DNA from: an uncultured Eubacteriales bacterium
GTDB taxonomy: Bacteria > Bacillota > Clostridia > Christensenellales > CAG-917
Assembly (NCBI GenBank): GCA_900544575.1
Contig: UQVO01000021.1
Coordinates: 1-21,836 of the forward strand
Length of the DNA: 21,836 bases
Direction: 5' to 3'
How positions within the stretch are numbered: position 1 is the first letter of the stretch; each line of letters starts with the position of its first letter. Under the pieces are notes generated by a model. That model ran no database searches and had not been told where the DNA came from. It saw nothing but the letters and a program-made list of their open reading frames with translations. This document shows positions 9,301-16,100 of the stretch, piece after piece. The position numbers and the translations under genes were made by a program.

Positions 9301-9663
9301 AGCGTGTATCGTCCCTATGTTCGCCGACGCCAGGTCGTCGAGATTGCGTCTGAAAAGCTCTCTTTGCTCTCCGTCCGACAAACACGCCGCCTCGAAAAGC
9401 GCTCCGTGCAGTCTTTCCCGCAATTCGTTCGCGGCGGCTTCGTTATACACGAGCACGAGCATATCTTTGAGAGGCACTCCCGCCGCCACGGCGCGGATAA
9501 TCTTTTTCACCATCGCGGTCGTCTTGCCGCTGCCCGCAGACGCGGCGACAAGCACCCTGCCTCTCTCCTCCACCGCCCTGCGCTGTTGCGGAGTCAGCCC
9601 GTCGAGAGAAAGCGGGGACAAAGCGTTGTTCGCCGAATCAGACGTTTTTCCTTTCGTTTTCAC
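6304..9663 (-). CDS. addA: AddAB helicase-nuclease, subunit A
   Basis: Helicase and nuclease subunit that, with AddB, resects double-strand breaks for RecA-dependent repair. The 1119-residue protein shows UvrD-type helicase motifs in order: Q-motif (LTPQQ, 23-27), Walker A (ASAGSGKTT, 41-49), Walker B (FVDEYQD, 393-399), motif IV region VGDVKQCIYAFR (419-430), motif V (YHSYKGLE, 755-762, where HKSKGLE is more usual), and motif VI (LYYVLLTRAK, 828-837). The C-terminal RecB-type nuclease carries His963, Asp1053 (GVIDLLI), Asp1065 and Lys1067 (DFKN, commonly DYKT), and QLKLY from 1083. So both activities look intact. It starts with GTG: the codon overlaps the addB stop (GTGA, 9660-9663), with AGGAGG at 9671-9676, 7 bases upstream. 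Translation is therefore probably coupled to addB. Confidence 0.95.
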   Translation of the reverse strand: MKTKGKTSDSANNALSPLSLDGLTPQQRRAVEERGRVLVAASAGSGKTTAMVKKIIRAVAAGVPLKDMLVLVYNEAAANELRERLHGALFEAACLSDGEQRELFRRNLDDLASANIGTIHAFCRALIKENFEKLGISPSFDILSGGEEERYMDRAMDEVFAEYCESKDEVFARLADVLSRSRKEDALRAAVRGIYAVTEIQPDRKKFADGVRASYADATGGEYARVLVEGVRRELARVRRVLEELLPVHSATGQTSYETKSRAVAELCRQAESADFAGICRIAAGAEGVLSVSVKRTKGADDDAVDISKEAFAAAKSIFSEWNGAFGDAELTERMHAQNAVFADKLFEIAERLDDAFAALKRADDVMTYADLEYFAAELVRTCDFKGRFKAVFVDEYQDVNPVQEFIINSLLPDDAFMVGDVKQCIYAFRLADPGIFLERKERYVSDASAGKAVEFNANFRSVNAVLGFVNELFDVIMTKDTSGVDYAADGHFEVGEDKKGADGNALGGCAEVHVFPYCGNSNKSGIYAEARFIATRIKSIVGRACGADGKPLGYGDCVVLVRERSSSARRLAEYVAAEGVPVDAGIFAEESSRAEDELVRFLTVLDNPRSDVPLAGFMLSCFGGFDESELTLIAAERPEGGDFYDAVLAAAQKKDPLGEKTAAMLRMLDAYRLKASFRSVPELLGSIVSDFDYDACVEALGEGSAEKVISFITSRAGKDSASDISRFLASYASAGDKRPDKRPAGGNKVRFATYHSYKGLEAPVVFADVAGRTHRGGRSVENVLTDNRGYVGLNYFDFDRRSYARTLSVRAVKKMKGERERREEMRLYYVLLTRAKQYLYVTGAYAKKKAESFGRRPLVKAPESLLDYISEVKYENGLKTPCFVHEISEDAPPAVRTVRTAAAATPRREDEEAIRAAVGFRYPYAAETGLSMKYSVSALDGGGDELTLGAFADRADEGIIYHKVMERIDFGATGADAVRAELERMTAEGTLTAEEAAQVDVSAVVRCLESPVMQKARESRCYREKSFLMYVPAADVGQGSSEDKVLVQGVIDLLIDSDERIIVDFKNSLLRNEEALEKYKKQLKLYKKAVESSFLGKVDKILLYSFKTGRTVDAERDI

Positions 9664-12600
9664 TCATCAACCTCCTCTTCCTGCGCAGACGTTTGAAGTT
9701 TCGCCCTCGGACGCCCGACGTCCTCCGCAAAGTCAGCCGCTTTTACTGCGGGACATTTTCTGCCCTTATCTCCCTGCTGCCAGGCGCACACCGAAACGTA
9801 ATTGCAGTTGTTGGCGCACGTCTTTTCGAGCGGGTCGGGTGCGATGCGTCCTTCCGTCATTTCGGCGACCCCTTCGCCCGCAAGCGCACGGACGTACTCG
9901 CCTATGCCGCGGAACTCTTCCGCCGTAAGATGTACGGGCGGCGCAAGCTCTCCCGTCTTTTTGTCACGGACGCACGGGAACACGCTCTTCTCGGGACACT
10001 CGGCAAACAGGGGGTCCATTTTTGCGGCTTCCGTTTCGTCGCAGGTCATATTCCCGCGGTATCTCCACTCCGCGCCGTCCTTCGTGAAGTCGAACGACAG
10101 CGGCAGATAGAACACGCCGACGGGAGTCATCCCGCGGCTCTCGGCAATCGCCTGCATATAAAGGTAGAGCTGTATCTTCCTGCCCGAATACACGTCGGCA
10201 AGGGAGAGGTCCGCACTCCTGTAAGTCTTGTAGTCGGTGATGAAAAACTTGTCGCCGCACGCGTCGACCCTGTCGATTCTGCCCCTGAGTTCGGCCTCTG
10301 CCCCCCTCGCGGAAACTTTCGGGGCGGGGATGTCCCTGCCGCCTATGTATCCCTCAACATATACGGGTTTGTACGCCGACCTCTCCTCCGCGTCGAAAAG
10401 GACGCGGCACACCGTCCGCGCTTCGCGGCGCAGTCTTTCGAGCGCGCGTGCCGTCGCGGGTTCTTCCGCCGCCGCGGAAAGGGACGCGTTCTCCCGCACG
10501 CACTCGTCGAAAAGCGTGCCCGCAATTTCTTCCGCCTTTTCGGCCGTGACCTCCCCGCGCATAACCGCGGCAAAGAATTTTTCCAGCACGGCGTGCAGCA
10601 CGATGCCGTAGTCCTCCCCTTCCGGGCGCGCTTCCTCGCGCTTTTTCAGGCGCAGAATATAGGAAAAATACTGCTTGTACGGGCAGGAAAAATAGCTTTC
10701 CAGCCTGCTCGCGCTTGTGCGGCCGCGCGCAGTTTCCGCGGCACTCTCCGCCGCTTCTCCGCTCAGTCTTTCGGGCGGAGTCAGCCTCCGATACATCCTG
10801 TCCAGCCTGCCCTTCGCCTCGTCAGTCATAAATTCCGCCGCGGCGGAAAGCGTTTCCGCGTCCGCCCCCGAAGACAGCCCGCGAATGACTTCGTAGGCGC
10901 ACGCCTGCGGCGTCGAATACACCGACGCGACAACGGCGGCTCTTTCCTCGGACGGCAACCCGCCGATGTCCGAAAAAGATATCCTCTGCACGCTAAGCGG
11001 CGCGCCGTGCTCGCCCAGCATACCCCTGAGCTCGGAAACGACCGTGGACGGACGCAGTTCTCCCGACGGGTCGCTCTCGGGATAGGACACCGTCAAGGTC
11101 CCCTTGGCGCGTTTCATAATCTCGGTCACGGACATCATTTCGGAGAACATTCTCTGTCTGGAATTCGGCGACACGCCTATGTCCAGCGCGGAAAGCAATT
11201 CCTCGTCGCGCGGAGAAAGCACGGCGCCGCCGTCCGCTCCCGCGGGCAGCTTCCCGACGTTTGCGCCGAGAACGTATATGTCGCCCCCGCCCAGATACCT
11301 GTTGTCCGTTCCGCCGACGTAAACGCAGTCGAGCCAGGTCGGCACAAGCGCGATTTTCACCGTCTTCAAGGCGGATTTCAGCATACGCTCGAAATACGCC
11401 GCGTCGCCTCCCGACTCCAAAGTTCCGCTCATCTCTTCCAGCAGCGATTTTATCTTTTCGTCCACTTGGTCGGCACATTTTGCGTAATAAAGGCTGCTTT
11501 CGGTCAATTTCGCAACGTGCATACGCCATTCCGTCTCGAAGCCGTCAAGGAAGGCGCGCGTCCTTTCCGCGAACTCTTCCGTGCTTATATTCCCCTTAAA
11601 CAGCAACGGACGGAGTGCCTCGGCAAGCCGTGAGCGCACGCGCTCCGCGCAGGCGATTTCCTCTTCGCTTCCGACGGTGAACGGCGACAGCAGTCCCGAC
11701 CTGTCCCTGCGGTACTTCCTGCAATAATTTTCAAAGCGGAAGACGTCGTCCTCCCCGTTTTCCGTGCCGCAGGAAAACAGCGGATTTTTCACGAACTCCA
11801 ACACCTCGGGAAGGTGAAGTCCGCTCCGTGCCGCAGAGAGGGCGGAAAGCAGAAGGCGCGGTTTGGTCTGCTCCGAAAGCATTTCGCGCGTGTCGATAAA
11901 AAACGGAACGCCGTAACGCAGGAAGGTGCTTTTGAGTTCCGCCTTATAGCCCTCCACGTCCGAAAGCACGACCTCGAAATCTTTGTATCTCGCCCCCGCG
12001 GCGACTTTGCGCACGATGTCGGTGACAAGCCACTTTATCTCTTCCGCCCGCGTTCGCGCCGCGACAATCCTGACTTTGCCGTCGTTCTCCGTGCGCTCAG
12101 GCGGAAGTTCGTATGAAAATAGCCTGCGGGATACGGTTTCGGCGGCGGGATGGAGGCGCTCCGTGCTCCTCTCGACGTCCGCTCCGCCGCACGCCGCGGC
12201 AAGTCTTGCCGCCGCGCCGTCGCAGTATATCCGCTTGTTGGGATTGTCGAACCCGCTCACCATCCCCACGGTGAGCGAAAGCGCGTTTTTCGCCAGTCCG
12301 CCAAGCACCGCGAGTTCCGGCGCTTTGAAATCGTAAAAATCCACGACGTAAAAATGAGTCGGAATCGGACCTGCGCCGTTCAGATACTCCGCAAACGCTT
12401 CCAGCCTCGTCGACGAGTCGCTGTGCCTTTCGCCGAGAGCGGCAATGTACGCGTCGTAAATCAGGCTCATATCTTCGAGTTTGCCGCGGAAGTTTTCGGG
12501 AGCGCGTTTTGCCGCCTCGCGCAGTTCGGCGGGAGTGATGCCGCTGTTGCGCACGGCGGTGAGCGCGGCGTAAAATTCCTCCGCAAACCCCGTCGCACGG

Positions 12601-12917
12601 GCGGCGCGGGCATAGAAACGGAGATTGCCGCGGTTTTCCTCTATGACTTTGGCAAGCAGCAGGACGGAGCCCTGCGGCGTAAGACACTTTTTTATGCGCG
12701 AGCCTATCGTCTTTTCCGCAAGACGCGTGAACGACGTGACGCTCACGTTGAACACCGACGACACCCCAAGCGTTTCGATGACTCCGCGCTCGGAAGACGC
12801 CGTGAACTTGTCGGGCACGATGACAACGTGCTCCCCGCCGTCGGGCAGACGACGTTTGAGCTCTCCGAGGACGCGGTGGTAGGCGTCGTGGGCGGTGTTG
12901 GACAGGATGATTTTCAT
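9660..12917 (-). CDS. addB: AddAB nuclease, subunit B (leaderless start proposed)
   Basis: Second subunit of the AddAB recombination nuclease. I choose the ATG at 12915-12917 (1085 residues, MKIILSNTAH). The frame stays open to 13034, but that extension crosses a strong promoter and has intergenic-like composition. The N-terminal half is a degenerate helicase-like region; the usual P-loop GRSGSGKT of B. subtilis AddB is replaced by SNTAHDAY. The C-terminal nuclease domain has His775, Asp882 (GRIDRVD), DYKT with Asp895 and Lys897, and Gln916. Iron-sulfur cysteines are Cys745 (FSCPYKQY), Cys1034, Cys1038 and Cys1044. The last three are spaced C-X3-C-X5-C, whereas the B. subtilis type is C-X2-C-X5-C. 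The gene is first in an operon with addA. No ribosome binding site precedes the ATG, and the -10 box ends only 6 bases before it. Confidence 0.93.
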   Translation of the reverse strand: MKIILSNTAHDAYHRVLGELKRRLPDGGEHVVIVPDKFTASSERGVIETLGVSSVFNVSVTSFTRLAEKTIGSRIKKCLTPQGSVLLLAKVIEENRGNLRFYARAARATGFAEEFYAALTAVRNSGITPAELREAAKRAPENFRGKLEDMSLIYDAYIAALGERHSDSSTRLEAFAEYLNGAGPIPTHFYVVDFYDFKAPELAVLGGLAKNALSLTVGMVSGFDNPNKRIYCDGAAARLAAACGGADVERSTERLHPAAETVSRRLFSYELPPERTENDGKVRIVAARTRAEEIKWLVTDIVRKVAAGARYKDFEVVLSDVEGYKAELKSTFLRYGVPFFIDTREMLSEQTKPRLLLSALSAARSGLHLPEVLEFVKNPLFSCGTENGEDDVFRFENYCRKYRRDRSGLLSPFTVGSEEEIACAERVRSRLAEALRPLLFKGNISTEEFAERTRAFLDGFETEWRMHVAKLTESSLYYAKCADQVDEKIKSLLEEMSGTLESGGDAAYFERMLKSALKTVKIALVPTWLDCVYVGGTDNRYLGGGDIYVLGANVGKLPAGADGGAVLSPRDEELLSALDIGVSPNSRQRMFSEMMSVTEIMKRAKGTLTVSYPESDPSGELRPSTVVSELRGMLGEHGAPLSVQRISFSDIGGLPSEERAAVVASVYSTPQACAYEVIRGLSSGADAETLSAAAEFMTDEAKGRLDRMYRRLTPPERLSGEAAESAAETARGRTSASRLESYFSCPYKQYFSYILRLKKREEARPEGEDYGIVLHAVLEKFFAAVMRGEVTAEKAEEIAGTLFDECVRENASLSAAAEEPATARALERLRREARTVCRVLFDAEERSAYKPVYVEGYIGGRDIPAPKVSARGAEAELRGRIDRVDACGDKFFITDYKTYRSADLSLADVYSGRKIQLYLYMQAIAESRGMTPVGVFYLPLSFDFTKDGAEWRYRGNMTCDETEAAKMDPLFAECPEKSVFPCVRDKKTGELAPPVHLTAEEFRGIGEYVRALAGEGVAEMTEGRIAPDPLEKTCANNCNYVSVCAWQQGDKGRKCPAVKAADFAEDVGRPRAKLQTSAQEEEVDE

Positions 12918-12923
12918 AAGCGC

Positions 12924-12952
12924 AGTATACCACGCTCCCGGCGTTTTTTCAA
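12924..12952 (-). promoter_or_regulatory. Promoter of addB-addA, start site at the ATG
   Basis: Minus-strand TTGAAA (12947-12952), exactly 17 bases, then TATACT (12924-12929) preceded by TGG (extended -10). Six bases then separate the -10 from the addB ATG, which puts the expected +1 on the A of the ATG. No Shine-Dalgarno can lie in such a transcript. Confidence 0.65.
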
Positions 12953-13096
12953 CATTACGCGCGATTACGCGCGCAAGCGTTTCCCGTGCCGCGTTTCGTG
13001 CCGCACGTTGCATAGTCGGACTCCGTTCCGTCACGGGCGCGGTGGGACGGACGCCGCCCCGTCACGCTGTAATTTGTCCCATTTGCGGCAAATCCG

Positions 13097-13125
13097 TTGC
13101 CCGACGCGCGCGTTTCGGTTATAAT
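13097..13125 (+). promoter_or_regulatory. Promoter of the lipoprotein gene, near-leaderless
   Basis: TTGCCC (13097-13102), 17 bases, then a perfect TATAAT (13120-13125). Nine bases separate the -10 from the ATG, so the expected start is near 13132 with a leader of about 3 bases. This is one of the best matches in the window. Confidence 0.65.
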
Positions 13126-13134
13126 TGATGAGCT

Positions 13135-14160
13135 ATGAAAAAGATTGCAGCCATCATTGCCTTAATTATCGTGACCGTCGCGCTCGGCGCGACGCTTGTC
13201 GCGTGCAACAACGCCACCACGCAGGGACAGCTCGTCGACGCGTGGAAGGAAGGCCGTCCTTACGAGCGCTACACCTATTCCGTGGATGACAGCGCGACGG
13301 AAGGAAAGGACGGGACCTATGTCAGCGAGATTATCTATCACAGCGCATACAACACGAGCGTAGACGAAAGCGACCCCGCCTATTCCGACCGCGTCACGGT
13401 GGGCGACACTTCCATCGAACAGCGCGAAGGATATCTCATCCGCGGCACGCTCAGCGCGACGCTGAACGGTTCGGAAGTGGAATACGTTACCGAATGCTAC
13501 TTCGCTCTGACGGACGGTTCGAATTATCTTCTGCCCGTCGCGACTTTCAGAAGCGAAACGGTGGACGGCACGGAAACTCTCCGTATGAACGGAGTGTATA
13601 ACGGCAGCAGCCTTTCCTACACCTTGGTCGTGAACGGCGGCGAGGCAAAGACGGGGACGGTCGGGCTCGGCTCGCCCTATTACGACAACAACGAATTCCA
13701 TCAGAGTCTGCGCGGCGTGTCGACGTTCTCCTCTTCTTTCTCGTTCGGTTTCAGCACCGCAATCGTGAACGCCACGGAACAGACTTCCGCCTCCCTGACC
13801 TTCTCCGTCAGCGGCACGGCAACCGTAGGCGAACTCGAATTCGCCTCTTACGGCCGCGACGAAAACGGCAACGAAGTGCAGAACGGGAAGACGGCGGTGG
13901 AATGCTACCGCGCGACGCTCTCCCGCTCCACCACGGTTTCGGGCTCCTCGCAGACGCTTTGGTACAGCGTGAACCCGATTTACGCCGCCGTGACCGATGA
14001 CGGCACCGCGACGGAACTCTCCACCTACGACAACGGCTGGTGGGCACTTCCCCACGTCCTCGTCGGCTTCTCCGAGCCTTACAAGACCGCAACCTCGACG
14101 GGCACCGTGACCTACGCCCTGACCGGCATTTCTCTCATAGCGCCCACGGCGGAAGCGTAA
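13135..14160 (+). CDS. Putative secreted lipoprotein of unknown function
   Basis: 341 residues. The N-terminus is a clear type II signal peptide: MKK, a hydrophobic stretch (about 4-22), and the lipobox LVAC with the lipidated cysteine at 24, so Lgt and signal peptidase II should process it and anchor it to the outer face of the membrane. The mature part has no membrane helix. It is rich in Ser, Thr, Tyr and Gly with short alternating hydrophobic stretches, which suggests beta structure. I recognise no domain or catalytic motif. The start is fixed by the signal peptide and by the promoter only 9 bases upstream. It is followed by its own strong terminator, so it is monocistronic, and it is divergent from addB without an evident functional link. 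lgt lies elsewhere in this window. Confidence 0.9.
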   Translation: MKKIAAIIALIIVTVALGATLVACNNATTQGQLVDAWKEGRPYERYTYSVDDSATEGKDGTYVSEIIYHSAYNTSVDESDPAYSDRVTVGDTSIEQREGYLIRGTLSATLNGSEVEYVTECYFALTDGSNYLLPVATFRSETVDGTETLRMNGVYNGSSLSYTLVVNGGEAKTGTVGLGSPYYDNNEFHQSLRGVSTFSSSFSFGFSTAIVNATEQTSASLTFSVSGTATVGELEFASYGRDENGNEVQNGKTAVECYRATLSRSTTVSGSSQTLWYSVNPIYAAVTDDGTATELSTYDNGWWALPHVLVGFSEPYKTATSTGTVTYALTGISLIAPTAEA

Positions 14161-14180
14161 TTTTGACGGAAAGACGCACG

Positions 14181-14213
14181 AAAGCACGGCAAACGCCGTG
14201 CTTTTTGTTTTCG
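14181..14213 (+). terminator. Rho-independent terminator of the lipoprotein gene
   Basis: Perfect 10-bp stem (14181-14190 with 14195-14204), AAAC loop, then a T-rich tract (TTTTTGTTTT), about 20 bases after the stop. Confidence 0.92.
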
Positions 14214-14319
14214 GAGAGCTCTGCCCCGCTCTGCGGCGCATTTTTTGAAAAGCGCGGACTTCCCGCGACGGACGAAAACAGTTTCCCGATGTTTACATAT
14301 TTAATATGTGTTGCAAATG

Positions 14320-14348
14320 TTGCAAACATAAGTTAAGCGTTATATAAT
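14320..14348 (+). promoter_or_regulatory. Promoter of the VanZ-like gene
   Basis: TTGCAA (14320-14325), 17 bases, then a perfect TATAAT (14343-14348). A second TTGCAA lies at 14311-14316. The -10 overlaps an in-frame ATG at 14347, so that ATG cannot be on this transcript. The expected start is near 14355, with a leader of about 76 bases. Confidence 0.6.
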
Positions 14349-14430
14349 GTCCGTGACGGATATTGCGGCACGCGGCGAATATGACCGCCCGCAAACAACG
14401 CATAAAAGGGGCTGCCGCAAAGGCGCGAAA

Positions 14431-15096
14431 ATGAGAGCCGACGCTAACAAAAAGAAAAAAATCGCGCGATACGTTTTCCTCGCCGCCACCGTGGTGGTGT
14501 GCGTGGGGCTTTGCGTCGGCTCGCTTCTGCCGGGCGACGTTTCGGCGGCCACCAGCGACAATTTCGGCTCCATAGTCGACGACACCCTCGAAGACGCGGG
14601 CATTGACAAGGACGAAATCATCGCGGAAAACGACATAGACGACTGGCAGCTTTTCGTGCGCAAACTGTTCGGACATTTCGGCGCGTTCCTCTTCCTCGGC
14701 GTGCTTGCGACGGTGACTTTCATATTGTTCCGCAAGCCCGGCATACGTTCCCTGCTTGCCACGATAGGCGGGGTCGCGGTGTTCGGCTTTGCATTCGCGT
14801 GTCTTACGGAACTGCTGCAAACGGACCTTTTCACGACAGGCAGGGGCGCGTCCTTCGACGACGTGATAACCGACTGCCGCGGATTTTTCTCTTCCGCCCT
14901 CGCGGTGCTTGCCGTCTGGCTCATTGTGCTTGGCGTGCGCCGTATGCTTCTGAAAAAGAGATACGGCACCCTGCTTTCCGAAGCCGCGGCAGACGTTTAC
15001 GAGCGCGAAAGGGCGGATGACGACGCACTTTCCTCTCCGCCCGCGCTCTCTTCTTCCGCGCCCTCTTCCCGCGAAAGGGCGGAAGACGGCGAATAA
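14431..15096 (+). CDS. VanZ-like family membrane protein
   Basis: I choose the ATG at 14431 (221 residues, MRADANKKKK) because the longer frame from 14347 begins inside the -10 box. A weak AAAGG site lies about 7 bases upstream. Four membrane helices are visible at about 13-33, 83-101, 107-125 and 152-169. The VanZ-like (PF04892-type) signature is present: HFGAF (82-86), TELLQ (126-130), then a GRG-x-SFDD segment (137-144) and Gly151. A hydrophilic insert rich in Asp and Glu (about 36-75) lies between helices 1 and 2, probably outside the cell, and the C-terminal tail is Ser/Glu-rich. VanZ itself gives low-level teicoplanin resistance, but most family members have no known role, so no resistance function should be assumed here. 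It is monocistronic with its own promoter and terminator. Confidence 0.85.
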   Translation: MRADANKKKKIARYVFLAATVVVCVGLCVGSLLPGDVSAATSDNFGSIVDDTLEDAGIDKDEIIAENDIDDWQLFVRKLFGHFGAFLFLGVLATVTFILFRKPGIRSLLATIGGVAVFGFAFACLTELLQTDLFTTGRGASFDDVITDCRGFFSSALAVLAVWLIVLGVRRMLLKKRYGTLLSEAAADVYERERADDDALSSPPALSSSAPSSRERAEDGE

Positions 15097-15138
15097 CGCA
15101 AAACGACGTTTAACGCACAAAAACGGTCATATAAAAGC

Positions 15139-15175
15139 AAGAACGACGCAAAATGCGCCGTTCTTTATTTCTTTG
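15139..15175. terminator. Bidirectional terminator between VanZ-like and DivIVA-like genes
   Basis: 12-position stem (15139-15150 with 15154-15165) with a single A-C mismatch and an AAA loop. It is followed by TTTATTTCTTT on the plus strand and by GCTTTTAT on the minus strand. It serves both convergent genes. Confidence 0.85.
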
Positions 15176-15205
15176 TTTCAGGACATCCGACCACAAGCGC
15201 ATTCG

Positions 15206-15934
15206 TCAGCGTCCGAGCCCCAGATATCTGCAAATCTCCGCCAGACTTTCGGTGGGGTGCTGCGCCTCTTCCAGGGAAAATGCCGCGGCAGGAGCGGCGT
15301 GCTCCTCCTCTTCCTGCCTTTTCGGCAAGGCTTTCGCCTCCCTTTTTTCCGCCGCGAGGCGGGCTTCCCTGTCCTTCTTTTCCGCCGCCTGAATGAGTTT
15401 TTCTTTGAGCTCGCGCACCTTGCTGTCCTCTTCCCCCAGCCGCTCGACTTCTTCCTTGAAAGCGGCTTCCGTTTCTTCGGCGGGAATTCCGCGGTCGAGC
15501 GAAAAATCCTGTGCGAGGAAGCGTTCCAGTTCGAGTTTGACGGACAAGGCTACGCTCTCCATATTCAGCGCGTCCTTTGAGAAATTGTATCTTTGCTTTA
15601 TCTCCTCATACGCGCCCGTCCATTTCGCGCGGAAAAGTTTGAGCCGTTCCAGCTCCATTGCATAGCGGAACTTGATGTCGAGCGTGGTCTTCTCCGCCTG
15701 TTCGCCCGCGGTGATGAGCGCGCTTTTGATTTGCTCCTCCTTGTCGCGGTAGACGGCGAGTTCCTCGGTCAGCCGCTCGCATTGCGCTTTGAGGACGCGT
15801 ATGCGTTCCTTTTGTTCCAGCCCCGCTCTGTCCGCCTTTTCGCGTTCCAGCGCGATGTACGCTTCCACGGAATCCACGTCGTAACCGCGCCGCACCAACG
15901 CAAAACGCGGCTGCACTTTCTTCTTTCTTCTCAT
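15206..15934 (-). CDS. DivIVA-domain coiled-coil protein
   Basis: 242 residues. The N-terminus has the DivIVA-type membrane-binding pattern: Phe11, then RRGYDVDSVEAYI (15-27). Long heptad-like coiled coils follow at about 29-112 and about 150-210, then a linker rich in Glu and Ala. The end is a short conserved-looking segment (SLAEICRYLGLGR). DivIVA and GpsB proteins sit at curved membrane and division sites and recruit cell-wall or chromosome-segregation partners; which of these this one does cannot be told from the sequence. The short N-terminal basic patch (MRRKKK) could help membrane contact. The start is supported by AAGGAG at 15940-15945, 5 bases upstream. The gene is monocistronic. I saw no confident promoter; TATGAT near 15955 lacks a -35 partner. 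Confidence 0.82.
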   Translation of the reverse strand: MRRKKKVQPRFALVRRGYDVDSVEAYIALEREKADRAGLEQKERIRVLKAQCERLTEELAVYRDKEEQIKSALITAGEQAEKTTLDIKFRYAMELERLKLFRAKWTGAYEEIKQRYNFSKDALNMESVALSVKLELERFLAQDFSLDRGIPAEETEAAFKEEVERLGEEDSKVRELKEKLIQAAEKKDREARLAAEKREAKALPKRQEEEEHAAPAAAFSLEEAQHPTESLAEICRYLGLGR

Positions 15935-16025
15935 ATACGCTCCTTTACACCGCCATCATAACTCTTCCGCGGGCGCAAAATCCTGCCGATAATCGCCCAT
16001 AATGCCGAAAAACGTCGTCACGGGT

Positions 16026-16056
16026 CATAAAAAAGCCGCCCCGACGGGACGGCTTT
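16026..16056 (-). terminator. Terminator of the galK-lgt-pncB operon
   Basis: 11-position stem with one C-A mismatch (16032-16042 with 16046-16056) and a GAC loop. On the minus strand it is followed by a run of Ts (CGGCTTTTTTATG). It lies about 45 bases past the pncB stop. Confidence 0.88.
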
Positions 16057-16074
16057 CAAAACCGACGTTTAGAC

Positions 16075-16093
16075 GGCGGAGCATTGCTCCGCC
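16075..16093 (-). terminator. Second hairpin between pncB and its terminator
   Basis: Perfect 8-bp stem GGCGGAGC (16075-16082) with GCTCCGCC (16086-16093) and an ATT loop, 7 bases after the pncB stop. There is no T tract, so it is more likely an mRNA 3' stabiliser than a terminator. Confidence 0.4.
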
Positions 16094-16100
16094 CCTCCGT

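Noticed and set aside
12918..13034. 39-codon N-terminal extension of addB
   Set aside because: It passes through the promoter (TTGAAA, 17 bases, TATACT), has no ribosome binding site, and does not resemble the family N-terminus.
14431..15096. Glycopeptide resistance gene vanZ
   Set aside because: Only the VanZ-like family signature is present. There is no van cluster nearby, and most family members have no shown resistance role.
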